From Isoperla grammatica (lineage: Eukaryota > Arthropoda > Insecta > Plecoptera > Perlodidae): a DNA stretch of 64,000 nucleotides. The translations under genes and the position numbers were made by a program. The notes beneath the pieces were generated by a model that was not told where the DNA came from, searched no databases, and saw only the letters and a program-made list of their open reading frames with translations. The stretch is taken from contig OX246747.1 of NCBI GenBank assembly GCA_945910005.1, positions 36,948,097 to 37,012,096 on the forward strand. Direction: 5' to 3'. Of the stretch, positions 55,501 through 64,000 are shown piece by piece (position 1 is the first letter of the stretch; each line of letters starts with the position of its first letter).

Positions 55501-56519
55501 TTTGGCTAAGCAAATAAATTACTTTAAGGAGAAGCTGTCAATCGTTGAACACTGAATTTTTAAATCGAAGCTGAGCTGTCAATTGTTGAACACTGAAGTG
55601 TTATCGGAGTAAAGCTGTCAATTGTTGAAAACTTGATTGTTATCGGAGCTCAGCTGTCAATTGTTGAGCACTTGATTGTTATCGGAGTTAAACTGTCAAT
55701 TGTTGAACACTTGATTGTTATGGGAGTTAAACTGTCAATTGTTGAACACTTGATTGTTATCGGAGCCGAGCTGTCAATTGTTGAACACTGAATTGTAATC
55801 GAAGCTGAGCTGTCAATTGTTGAACACTGAATTGTTATCGAAGCTGAGCTGTCAATTGTTGAACACTGAATTGTTATCGAAGCTGAGCTGTTCAATTGAA
55901 TTGTTATCGAAGCTGGGCTGTCAATTGTTGAACACTGAATTGTTATCGAAGCTGAGCTGTCAATTGTTGAACACTGAATTTTTAAATCGAAGCTGAGCTG
56001 TCAATGGTTGAACACTGATTTGTTAAATCAGAGCTGAGCGGTCAATTGTTGAACACTGAATTGTTAAATCGGACCCGAGCTGTCAATTGTTGAACACTGA
56101 ATTGTTAAAACGGAGTTAAGCTGTCAATTGTTGAACACTGAATTGTTAAATCGGAGCTGAGCTGTCAATTGTTGAACACTGAATTGTTAAATCATCGATT
56201 GTTACCATGGCTCTCCAATAATCACAGTATATGAAATGTATCCATTAGAGAAAATCGAGCAATTTTCTTGCTTCAAACACTTGTCAAAATGAACTTCATT
56301 AGTTAAGAGAGTAAAAACTCATCTACCGTTACATTAACACGCCCTCTCATTACAGGTGCGCCCTTCCCCGGTAATTCCGGTTTGAAGTGGGGTTCCAACG
56401 AGCCGTCGAGGAGATCCGATGAGGGTTGTGTCTTCATAGATATACCCGGTTATGACGCGCACGACGCTGCTTGCAGGGGCCACAACGCCAACTTTGTGTG
56501 CGAGCGTCCACTCAAGTGA
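52579..56519 (+). CDS. Secreted four-cysteine / C-type lectin-like protein, gene 3
   Basis: Exons 52579-52638, 53655-54075, 55190-55435 and 56356-56519 give 296 aa. The lectin exons are exactly the same length (246 and 164 nt) and phases as in genes 1 and 2. Signal peptide core LGVVYVLLSLI. The four-cysteine domain has EVCPSL, RILCHS, MPCQDAQVG and TLVCQSPGVW. It is followed by an insert lacking in genes 1 and 2: a K/G/D-rich linker (GKDNGKGKGTDGGDKDKGKG) and a Thr/Pro-rich part (FKTPPATTTAKP), perhaps O-glycosylated. The lectin-like domain has NTC..RILVVDS, GLFVGVTE, LFYTEFG, LKWGSNEPS, EGCVFID, DAAC and NFVCERP. EPS again replaces EPN and there is no WND. It is the most diverged lectin copy but appears intact. 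Intron 2 holds two foldbacks and intron 3 a 39-bp minisatellite. Confidence 0.85.
53182..53448 (-). mobile_element. MITE family M1, full copy in intron 1 of gene 3
   Basis: 267 bp in inverted orientation (TATGGGGAGGCGTAACAAGT to TTTGTTGTACGCCTCCCC). Open frames across it are artefacts. Confidence 0.88.
54470..54690. mobile_element. Inverted repeat in intron 2, gene 3
   Basis: Arms of about 80 nt (TTGAGAAACTGTAAGAATGA.. CTCAACTCC, and GGAGTTGAGG.. TCATTCTTACAGTTTCCCAA) surround a spacer of about 60 nt. Confidence 0.8.
54755..55164. mobile_element. Foldback element directly upstream of exon 3, gene 3
   Basis: About 400-bp palindrome with arms of about 190 nt: GGCCCCAGCAAAGATTACTG at the left pairs with CAGTAATCTTTGGCCCC at the right, and the centre holds the complementary pair ACTAGCGATCTAGTAGACCT / AGGTCTACTAGATCGCTAGT. 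It ends 25 nt before exon 3. A stem of this length would sit next to the acceptor in the pre-mRNA. Confidence 0.88.
55505..56200 (+). repeat. 39-bp minisatellite in intron 3, gene 3
   Basis: About 17 units of GAGCTGTCAATTGTTGAACA-CTGAATTGTTATCGAAGC with small length variants. It separates exon 3 from exon 4. Confidence 0.93.
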
Positions 56520-57235
56520 GACACTGGTGTCTCAGTTATGTGACACTGTCTCATGAAAGCGAGACATTGTCTCTAAGCTGAAGGAATGTCTTACAAAAGT
56601 GAGACAATGTCTCATAAAGGTGAGACAGTCTCAAAAAAGTGAGACAGTCTCAAAAAAGTAAGACAACGTCTCTAAAATGAAGCAACGTCTCATAAAAGTG
56701 AGACACTGTCTCATAAAAGCGAGACATTATCTCCAAGCTGAAGGAATGTCTTACAAAAAGCGAGACATCGTCTCATAAAAGTGAGACAGTCTCAAAAAGT
56801 GAGACAATATCTCTAAACTGAAGCAATGTCTTAGAAAAGTGAGACACTGTCTCATAAAAACAAGACGATGTCTCTAAACTGAGGCTGTCTCATAAAAGTG
56901 AGAAAATATCTCATAAAAGTAGAATAATGTCTAGTAAAAGTAAGACAATTCTTCATTAAAGTGAGACAAGTCTTCATAAAAAGGAGACAAGTCTTCGTCA
57001 AGAAAGACAACTGTCTCGTTCAACTGAGATAATGTCTCAAGACAGAGACGATGCCTCATAAAAGTGAGACACTGTCTCAACAAAGTGAGATAATGTCACT
57101 AGACTGAGACAATGTCTTATAAAAGTGACACATTGTCTCATAAAAGTGAGACAATGTCTTATAAAAGTTTGTCTCATAAATGTGAGACAATTCTTCATCA
57201 AAAGAGACAACTGTCTCGTTCAACTGAGACACTTT
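56520..57235 (+). repeat. Array of GAGACA/TGTCTC palindromic units after gene 3
   Basis: Dozens of units of about 20-22 nt built on GTGAGACAATGTCTCATAAA, starting directly after the gene 3 stop codon. Most units are self-complementary (TGAGACnnnGTCTCA), so a transcript through it could form many short stem-loops. Spacing and spelling are irregular; no reading frame is conserved. Confidence 0.92.
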
Positions 57236-57286
57236 CTTGTCAATATTGTTCACTTACACAATATTATGTTATTATTATTATCTTAA

Positions 57287-57434
57287 GTTGTCGGTCTTAC
57301 AATCTCCTAATAGGAAAGTTATTTGTAGCAAATAAGCTATTTGGAGGATTTCAAGAGTTTTGATTGGTCGTTGCCATGGAGACAACAAGCTATTCGACGA
57401 ATAAGTATTTATTGAGACATTGTAAGACTGGACC
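57287..57434 (+). mobile_element. MITE family M2, copy 4
   Basis: 148 bp flanked by TAA on both sides (57284-57286 and 57435-57437). It directly abuts the next MITE, which shares the right-hand TAA. Confidence 0.88.
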
Positions 57435-57437
57435 TAA

Positions 57438-57712
57438 AGGCGGGTTCACACAAAATGACTAAGACTAACGATTAGTGTTTAAGACTAACGATTTAAGGTT
57501 TAACAGGGTTGAAGTATACGATTTATGTCTAAGCGTTAACAAACTTTTATAGTGATTAGTGTTTAAGAACGAGTGATTAAGAAAGTTGATTTTCGATTGT
57601 TGGCATTATTGAAATACATTTGGGGATGGATGTTTCCGAGTACGTTGTTTTCCCAAGGCTTAATCACTCTATTGTTAGTCTTAGTCCATAGTCATTCTGT
57701 CTGAACGCGCCT
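57438..57712. mobile_element. MITE with AGGCGGGTTCACACA termini
   Basis: 275 bp, left AGGCGGGTTCACACAAAATG, right complementary to AGGCGCGTTCAGACAGAATG; TAA on both sides (57435-57437, 57713-57715). Confidence 0.87.
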
Positions 57713-57715
57713 TAA

Positions 57716-57960
57716 GTGTTCGCATATTGTGGCACAATCACTAGTTCTATGTACCATGTTTTGAGTGACGCACCATTATGTTTATGTTTCGCGTGACGTC
57801 ACCGCGCTTCACACTCACAAGCAATAATAAAAACTATTACATCACTATTTGTATTTATTCCTTTACTCATCTCCCGTTCCTGTAGGATATTTCGATTTTC
57901 CCACTGCTATCCAGGATTCTTTCCGCGTGTCGGTTAACAAATTAGTAATGATCGGTTCAT
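57716..57960. other. Short gene-free spacer
   Basis: Contains AATAATAAAA near 57824; nothing else recognised. Confidence 0.35.
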
Positions 57961-60610
57961 TAACACAAGTTTACACACTATAAAGAATTCTCCGAACGAA
58001 CCAATGAAATTACTTTAATTTCATAAATGATAAGATTTAATATCAACAGTTTACACCTTGTTTGAGATAACTACGAGTATATGTCCATGACTCAAAATAT
58101 CAGAGACTACGCATTTACACGAATAGTCTTGATTTGAAACAAGGCGAGGGTATGTTTTATTAATTTAAATACCGTATCTTAATTTACATTAGACCTTCTT
58201 TTAAAATACATAAACTAATCTGCGAGAAACTACACCTTGATCAAGATAATTACGGTTATATGTGCATGACTCAAAATATCAGAGACTACGCATTTACACG
58301 AATAGTCTTGATTTGAGAGAAGGCGTTGATATGATGTATTGATTTGAATACCTCATCTTAATTGACATTAGACCTTTTCATGAAATATATAAACAATTCT
58401 CCGAGAAACTACACCTTGTTAGAGATAACTACGGTTATATGTCCATGATTCAAAATATCAGAGACTACGCATTCACACGTATAGTATTGATTTAATAGAA
58501 GGCGTGGCTATGTATGATTAAATTGTACACCCCCTCCTTATTGAAGTTAGAGCTAATCTAAGAATACATTAACAAATCTGCGAGAAACTACACTTTGTAA
58601 GAGACAACTACGTTTATTTGTGCATGACACATTTCAGACTTCTGAGACTACGCATTTACACATATAGTATTAATTTGATAGAAAGCGTTGGTATATAATA
58701 TTAAATTGAAATCTAATTATAATTGACGTAAGTCCTTATCTTGGAATACATTAACAAAACCACGACAAACTACAACTTGTTCAAGACAACTACGTTTATA
58801 TGTGCATGACCGAACATTTCAGATATCTGAACTACGCATTTGTTCATATGGTATTGATTTGATAGAAGGCGTGGGTATATTGTATTGAATTAAATACATA
58901 TTCTATATTGCTGTTTAACCTTCTTATGTAATACATAAACATAACTGCGACAAACAACACCTTGTTCAAGATAACTTTGTTTATATGTGCATGACCCAAC
59001 ATTTCAGATATGAGACTATGCATTTGTACATATTATGAAATTGATTTGATAGAAAGCTTTGGTATATAACATTAAAAAGATGATTTTATTTCCTGTTTGA
59101 CCTTCTCTTAGAATACATAACCAAAACCGCGAGAAACTACACCTTGTTCAAGATAACTACGTTTATATGTGCATTACCTCTTTATGTCAGATATCTGAGA
59201 TTACGCATTTGCACATATGGTATAGATTTGATAGAAGGCGAAGTATATAATATTAAATTGAAATACTAATTATAATTGTTTTAAGACTTCTTTTGTAATA
59301 CATTAACAAAACCGCGACAAACTACACCTTGTTCAAGATAACTACGTTTATATGTGCATTACCCAACAATTCAGATATGAGACTACGCATTTGCACGTAT
59401 GGTATAGATTTGATAGAATGCGAAGTATATAATATTAAATTGAAATACTAATTATAATTGTTTTAAGACTTCTTTTGGAATACATTAACAAAACGCGACA
59501 AACTACACCTTGTTCAATATAACTACGTTTATATGTGCATTACCCAACAATTCAGATATGAGACTACGCATTTGCACGTATGGTATAGATTTGATAGAAT
59601 GCGAAGTATATAATATTAAATTGAAATACTAATTATAATTGTTTTAAGACTTCTTTTGGAATTCATTAACAAAACGCGACAAACTACACCTTGTTCAAGA
59701 TAGCTACGTTTATATGTTTATATGCACGTTTATATGTGCATTATCTCTTTATTTCAGATATCTGAGATTACGCATTTGCACATATGGTATTGACTTGATG
59801 GAAGGCGTTGGTATATAATATTAAATCGAAAAGCTAATAATAAGTTTTGTAAGATCCTCTTTTGGAATACATAAACAAAACCGCGACAAACTACACATTG
59901 TTCAAGATAACTACGTTTATAGGTGCATGACACAACATTTCAGATATCTGAGACTACGCATTTGTACATATGGTATTGATTTAATAAAAGACGTGTTTAT
60001 ATTTTATTGCATTGAGTACCTTATCCTAATATCTGTAAGACTTTCTCTTGGAATACATTAACAAAACCGCGACAAACTACATTTTGTTCAAGACAACTAC
60101 ATACATACAAATACATTAACAAAATGTGTAAGAAACTACACCTTGTAAGTGATCACTACGTTTTTATATGCATGCATGATCAAACATTTCAGAGACTCCC
60201 CATTTACACATATAGTATTGATTTAATAGAAAGCGTGTGTATATTGTATTGAATTGAACACCTTGTCGTTATGAATGTTAGACCTGCTCTTGGAATACAT
60301 TAACAAATCTGCAAGAAACTACACCTTGTTACAGATAACTACGTTTATATAATGCATAAACCAACATATCAGATACTACGCATTTACACATATAGTTTTG
60401 ATTTAAAAGAAAACGTGGGTATGTATTATTGTATTGTACACCACGTTCTTATTGGTGTTAGACCTTGTCTTGAAATACATGACCAACTCTTCGAGAAACT
60501 ACACATTGTTAAAGATAACTACGTTTATAGGTGCATGAGCCTACATTTCAGATTTCAGAGACTACGCATTTTCACAGATAGTATTGATTAAATAGAAGGC
60601 GTGGGTGTGT
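57960..60610 (+). repeat. About 14-copy diverged satellite, 180-186-bp period
   Basis: The landmark ACTACGCATTT recurs with intervals mostly of 179-186 bp (two longer, about 204 and 242, from local insertions). Each unit also has ACTACACCTTGTTCAAGATA, CTACGTTTATATGTGCATGA and GATTTGATAGAAGGCG. Units differ by perhaps 10-25%, so the array is older than the 145-bp one. It fills the space between genes 3 and 4. Confidence 0.92.
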
Positions 60611-60919
60611 TTAATTGACGAACACAACTGATTGTTTGTCTGCAAATGACGTCTTATCACCATCAATAGTAACTTATGCTATTGTTGTGCATTGATATGT
60701 TTTTGAAGATTTTTAATGTAAATAAAATCACTCAAAAGGTACCTATAATGAATATCTATAGTGAATATCTATATCTATATCTAAAAGCTCTATGTAATAT
60801 CTATATCTATAATGAAGCGAGTAAAAAAAATATAAACAATCATTATTATTATTATATTCTTTTTTACACTGCAAATTTTCAGCATATAGATCCCCACCAA
60901 GAAAACTGAATTCTTATTC

Positions 60920-61160
60920 ATTCTGAATCGGCCTTGATGATTTTAAAATTTGTCCGCAGGTGTTCGCACTGTCCAATCACTGATTCATATGTTTCGTATT
61001 TGAAATATCGATCTGTGTTTGGTTATCGCTCACTCGTCGATGGTGTTCGGAGCCTACAGGGTTGGTTTAGCCGCTTTAAATTAAAGTCCCCCACTGCAAA
61101 TCAGTTTCGTTACTGAGTGGGTAGACTCTAAATTTGTTTTTTTGTTTTTTATTTATTTGC
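60920..61160 (+). mobile_element. SINE S1, 5'-truncated copy
   Basis: Begins inside the body (TTCTGAATCGGCCTTGATGA), without the tRNA head, and ends GGGTAGACTCTAAAT plus a T-rich tail, about 190 bp before the gene 4 signal exon. The frame at 60934-61116 is part of the SINE. Confidence 0.85.
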
Positions 61161-61351
61161 TGTGACAATTACACGCATCACAAACGCTTATGTTGTAAAT
61201 ACATGCCAACAATTCCTAGGAAATGTTTCCTATATCTGTGCTAATTGGACACTGCGGTATAACTATAGCAAGTGTATCAGCACAACAGGTGGCCGCACCA
61301 ACAAGTGTATTGTCAGCACAAACATTTGCAGTGGTCGCTACATATCAAACC

Positions 61352-63071
61352 ATGAACCGAGGAGTATATTCGCTAGGAGTGGTCTACGTGCTTCTCCTTT
61401 TGCTTCAGGTGATTATAAAACAAAAGTTACGACAACATGTATCCATATGTTTTCATAGATAACAAGGATGTACATGTAACGGCGTCGATATGGACACAAT
61501 TTTAGGAACAACTTAGGAATACCCACCAAGTACAAAAAATAATGACGGTTATTACGTTTAACGATTTTTCTTGATTTTCATGATTTTTTTAAATGATGTT
61601 TCAATTATTTAAAGTCGATCGATGATAACTGCACATGTAATATACATCATTCAAATTGTATGTACTGCAAGTTGAGATTAAGCTTGTGAATATTGTAGAA
61701 AAAAATATGCACCTACCGCTACTAGTTTTTTATTTATTGAGTGTTGAAATGCGTTGGAATTCCCTATGTTATACATTGTAACTGAACAAAAACCTACACT
61801 TTCAATCGTATAACTTTGCGTAGCACCGTCAAAAAGTAATATATTGTAACAAATTTTCGTCCTAAATGTAGATAACTTCATGACTAACATGAACACGTTT
61901 GAAAAAGATGATCGAACGCGATCCGTTTTCGAGATATTTGCGCTGGTGTGTCAATTTTACCTCAAATCTACTCGAATTAGAAACTATAAATATACTTTAT
62001 TAATAATAAAAAAAAAAAATTCAAGACATTCAGTATTAAATGCTACTCACATGTAATAATTCTTGAAATTCATAATTTAGAATAAAAAAAAGTATTTTTT
62101 CATGTCCATTTAATTTGAATAGTTTAGTTGTTGTATTGAATGGGTAGTTCACTTCATCGATCGACTTTAATCAAACTTACAAGTTAACATGCATATATTT
62201 TATTCATCCTGAGAACTAAAAACACCCCCTAAAGGTATAATGCGTCCTCTTTTAACACTTGAACTTTCTGAACTGCGACCTTGTGCCATGTTTCCTCCAA
62301 CGTAAACTGTTTTATCGACTGTCCGCCATGTTTCCTCCTATGTTAACTGCTTTATCAACCGTCCGCCATGTTTCCTCCAACGTTAACTGTTTTATCGACT
62401 GTCCGCCATGTTTTCTCCTATGTGAACTGTTTTATCGACTGTCCGCGATGTTTCCTCCTATGTGAACTGTTTTATCGACCGTCCGCCATGTTTCCTCCAA
62501 CGTTCACTGTTTTATCGACTGTCCACCATGTTTCCTCCTATTTGAACTGTTTTATAGACTGTCCGCCATGTTTCCTCCAACGTTAACTGTTTTATCGACT
62601 GTCCGCCATGTTTCCTCCTATGTGAACTGTATTATCCACAATGCGCAATATTTTCTCCTATGCGAACTGTTTTATCCACCATACGCCATGTTTCCTCCTA
62701 TGTGAACTGTTTTCCCGACCGTCCGCCATGTTTCCTCCTATGTGAACTGTTTTACCGACCGTCCGCCATGTTTCCTCCAGGGCGCGCACCCCCAAGAGGA
62801 TGAAGAGCCCACCGAAGAGGGCTGCCCCAGCGTGGCCGCCCAGGCCGCCCGGGTAGTGTGCCAGGGCGCGGACGGGCCGGCCAACTGCCGCGAGGCTAAG
62901 GTCGGCACTAAGGCGCGGGTGTTCTGGACTAAGAAGATGGCGGTGGGAAACAGCAAGAGGGGAGCCGCGACGATCATCTGTGAAGCGCCCGGGGTGTGGA
63001 AGATAGACACGGGAGCGTGGCAGGCGGAGGAGGGGACCAAGCCGACCACGACCGCTGCTACGACATACTGA
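61352..63071 (+). CDS. Secreted four-cysteine protein, gene 4 (no lectin domain visible)
   Basis: Signal exon 61352-61408 (19 codons, core LGVVYVLLLLL, donor CAG|GTGATT) and exon 2 62781-63071. The frame then ends at TGA (63069-63071), giving 115 aa. The four-cysteine domain resembles that of gene 3: EGCPSV, RVVCQG, ANCREAKVG, TIICEAPGVW. It is preceded by an acidic stretch (PQEDEEPTEE) and followed by a Thr/Ala-rich tail. No consensus donor is seen where genes 1-3 leave exon 2, and no lectin exon is found up to 64000. Either this is a single-domain secreted paralog, or it has lost its splice site, or an unusual donor leads to exons beyond the window. The acceptor (CCATGTTTCCTCCAG) is the end of a 41-bp tandem array. 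Confidence 0.6.
61409..62270. other. Intron 1 of gene 4, non-repetitive part
   Basis: AT-rich, no element recognised; the minus-strand frame at 61678-61896 has no support. Confidence 0.4.
62280..62780 (+). repeat. 41-bp minisatellite abutting exon 2 acceptor, gene 4
   Basis: About 12 units of GTTTCCTCCTATGTGAACTG-TTTTATCGACTGTCCGCCAT. The last unit changes TCCTCCTATG or TCCTCCAACG into TCCTCCAG|GGCGCG, so it supplies both the pyrimidine tract and the AG of the splice acceptor. Earlier units ending CCTCCAACG lack the AG. Confidence 0.93.
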
Positions 63072-63094
63072 ACGTCACTACTTGATTTCACGTC

Positions 63095-63315
63095 ACGTCC
63101 CTCTAGACCTTCAATGACAACAATGCACAACAGTGAAAAATGCACCTTAACATAATATTTGAAAAATATCAAGGGTCCTTAGACAGATAGAAGTAATCAC
63201 GGCCAACTAGATCTTCAATGACAACAATGCACAACAGTGTAAAATGCACCTTAACATAACTATCAAGGACCCTTAGATAGAGCTAATCACGGCCCTCTAG
63301 ATCATTCTGAAAATC
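63095..63315 (-). repeat. Dispersed repeat R, two units
   Basis: CCTTCAATGACAACAATGCA, AATGCACCTTAACATAAT, then TCAAGGGTCCTTAGACAGAT and a second, opposite-ending unit. Just downstream of the gene 4 stop. Confidence 0.7.
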
Positions 63316-64000
63316 ATCTGTTTTGTCCTCGCTGTTGAGATGGAGAGCAACAATACTGATTTCATGTTTTATAGTTTAATTATCTGCACGAATTTATGTT
63401 CACTATGTCATGTTTCGTCATTGAATTCTACTTGTAATAAAAATAATGTTTATCAACATATTCTAGTATTAAGCTTCACTTGTCCTTTACCTACAAGACA
63501 TTTTTACTGCCTTCCATATTCCACACTTTTTGGATAATCCTTTCTTTCCCCCTATTCATCACGTGTCAGCCAATTGTTTGATATCAATACTGTAACAAAA
63601 CCTTGTTTGCAACTTAAAGTCACTCCTCTAAGTGTACTCTCTAGTCAGAGTCAACTATAACTAATGATCAAAGTCAGCTGAACAATGCAATTAAAACAAA
63701 ATGTTTTTAATTTTTAAATAGAAGTGTGTATTTTAAATATTGTTTGTAAATCTTTCCCTACATAAATATGTTATTTTAACTAAACTGTTAATTTATTTGC
63801 ATTGTCGGAAGTGCTAGTCCGTCAACTGACTAAAACACGGCGCAGTAGTTGCCGCTCAAAATCAGTGCAGCCATATAGTGGAAACAAAAACATATCAAGA
63901 ATAACACTAATTTGATATCTGTTTCATTGAAATAATGTCTCGTATATTAGATTGATATTAACATATTATAAACACTTGTGTATGTTTGTTTTGATTTAGA
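63316..64000. other. Gene-free right end
   Basis: AT-rich; no lectin exon, signal exon or element recognised up to the window edge. Confidence 0.45.

Noticed and set aside
62259..62586. Plus-strand frames of 68-72 codons with FPP/FYRLSAM repeats
   Set aside because: They are translations of the 41-bp minisatellite in two frames; the period is not a multiple of three, so no protein repeat is maintained.

Overview
The window is eukaryotic nuclear DNA from an animal: spliced genes with GT/AG introns, AT-rich non-coding DNA, tRNA-derived SINEs, mariner, a Penelope-like element, LINE fragments, many inverted-repeat elements (MITEs) and several minisatellite or satellite arrays. The second SINE type (38641-38930) carries a central block I associate with arthropod SINEs, and the lectin exon layout would fit an arthropod, so an arthropod, perhaps an insect, is my best guess. 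The species cannot be named from the sequence alone.

Left half (1-33 kb). The only convincing gene signal is two minus-strand exons, 30804-30939 (first coding exon, ATG, strong GTAAGT donor) and 2811-3005 (a symmetric phase-1 exon). Their phases match, so they may be consecutive exons of one unrecognised gene with an intron of about 27.8 kb that continues past the left edge. This putative intron is packed with MITEs, hairpins, LINE and SINE relics, an 18-copy 145-bp satellite (18913-21509) and a 7-copy 130-bp repeat (26681-27581).

Right half (34-64 kb). A plus-strand tandem cluster of four related genes encodes small secreted proteins. Genes 1, 2 and 3 (34365-38072, 40122-47353, 52579-56519) share one architecture: a signal-peptide exon containing LGVVYVL, an exon for a four-cysteine domain I cannot name with confidence, and two exons of exactly 246 and 164 nt for a C-type lectin-like domain. 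All splice phases agree (0, 1, 1). Gene 4 (61352-63071) has the signal and four-cysteine exons but ends in a stop with no visible lectin exons. Genes 1 and 2 lie in a recent tandem segmental duplication (34100-39797 and 39850-50888). Comparing the two copies gives empty and filled sites for several elements: the copy-2 block has gained a Penelope element with a 13-bp target duplication, a hAT-type MITE with an 8-bp duplication, a deleted mariner, a LINE-like 3' end and several MITEs, while the copy-1 block has gained a TTAA-flanked foldback and other elements.

By domain family the proteins are probably extracellular recognition or lectin-type proteins. Repeat expansion next to splice acceptors, exon-fragment duplication and one in-frame alternative acceptor in gene 2 suggest a fast-evolving family, but expression and ligand are unknown.
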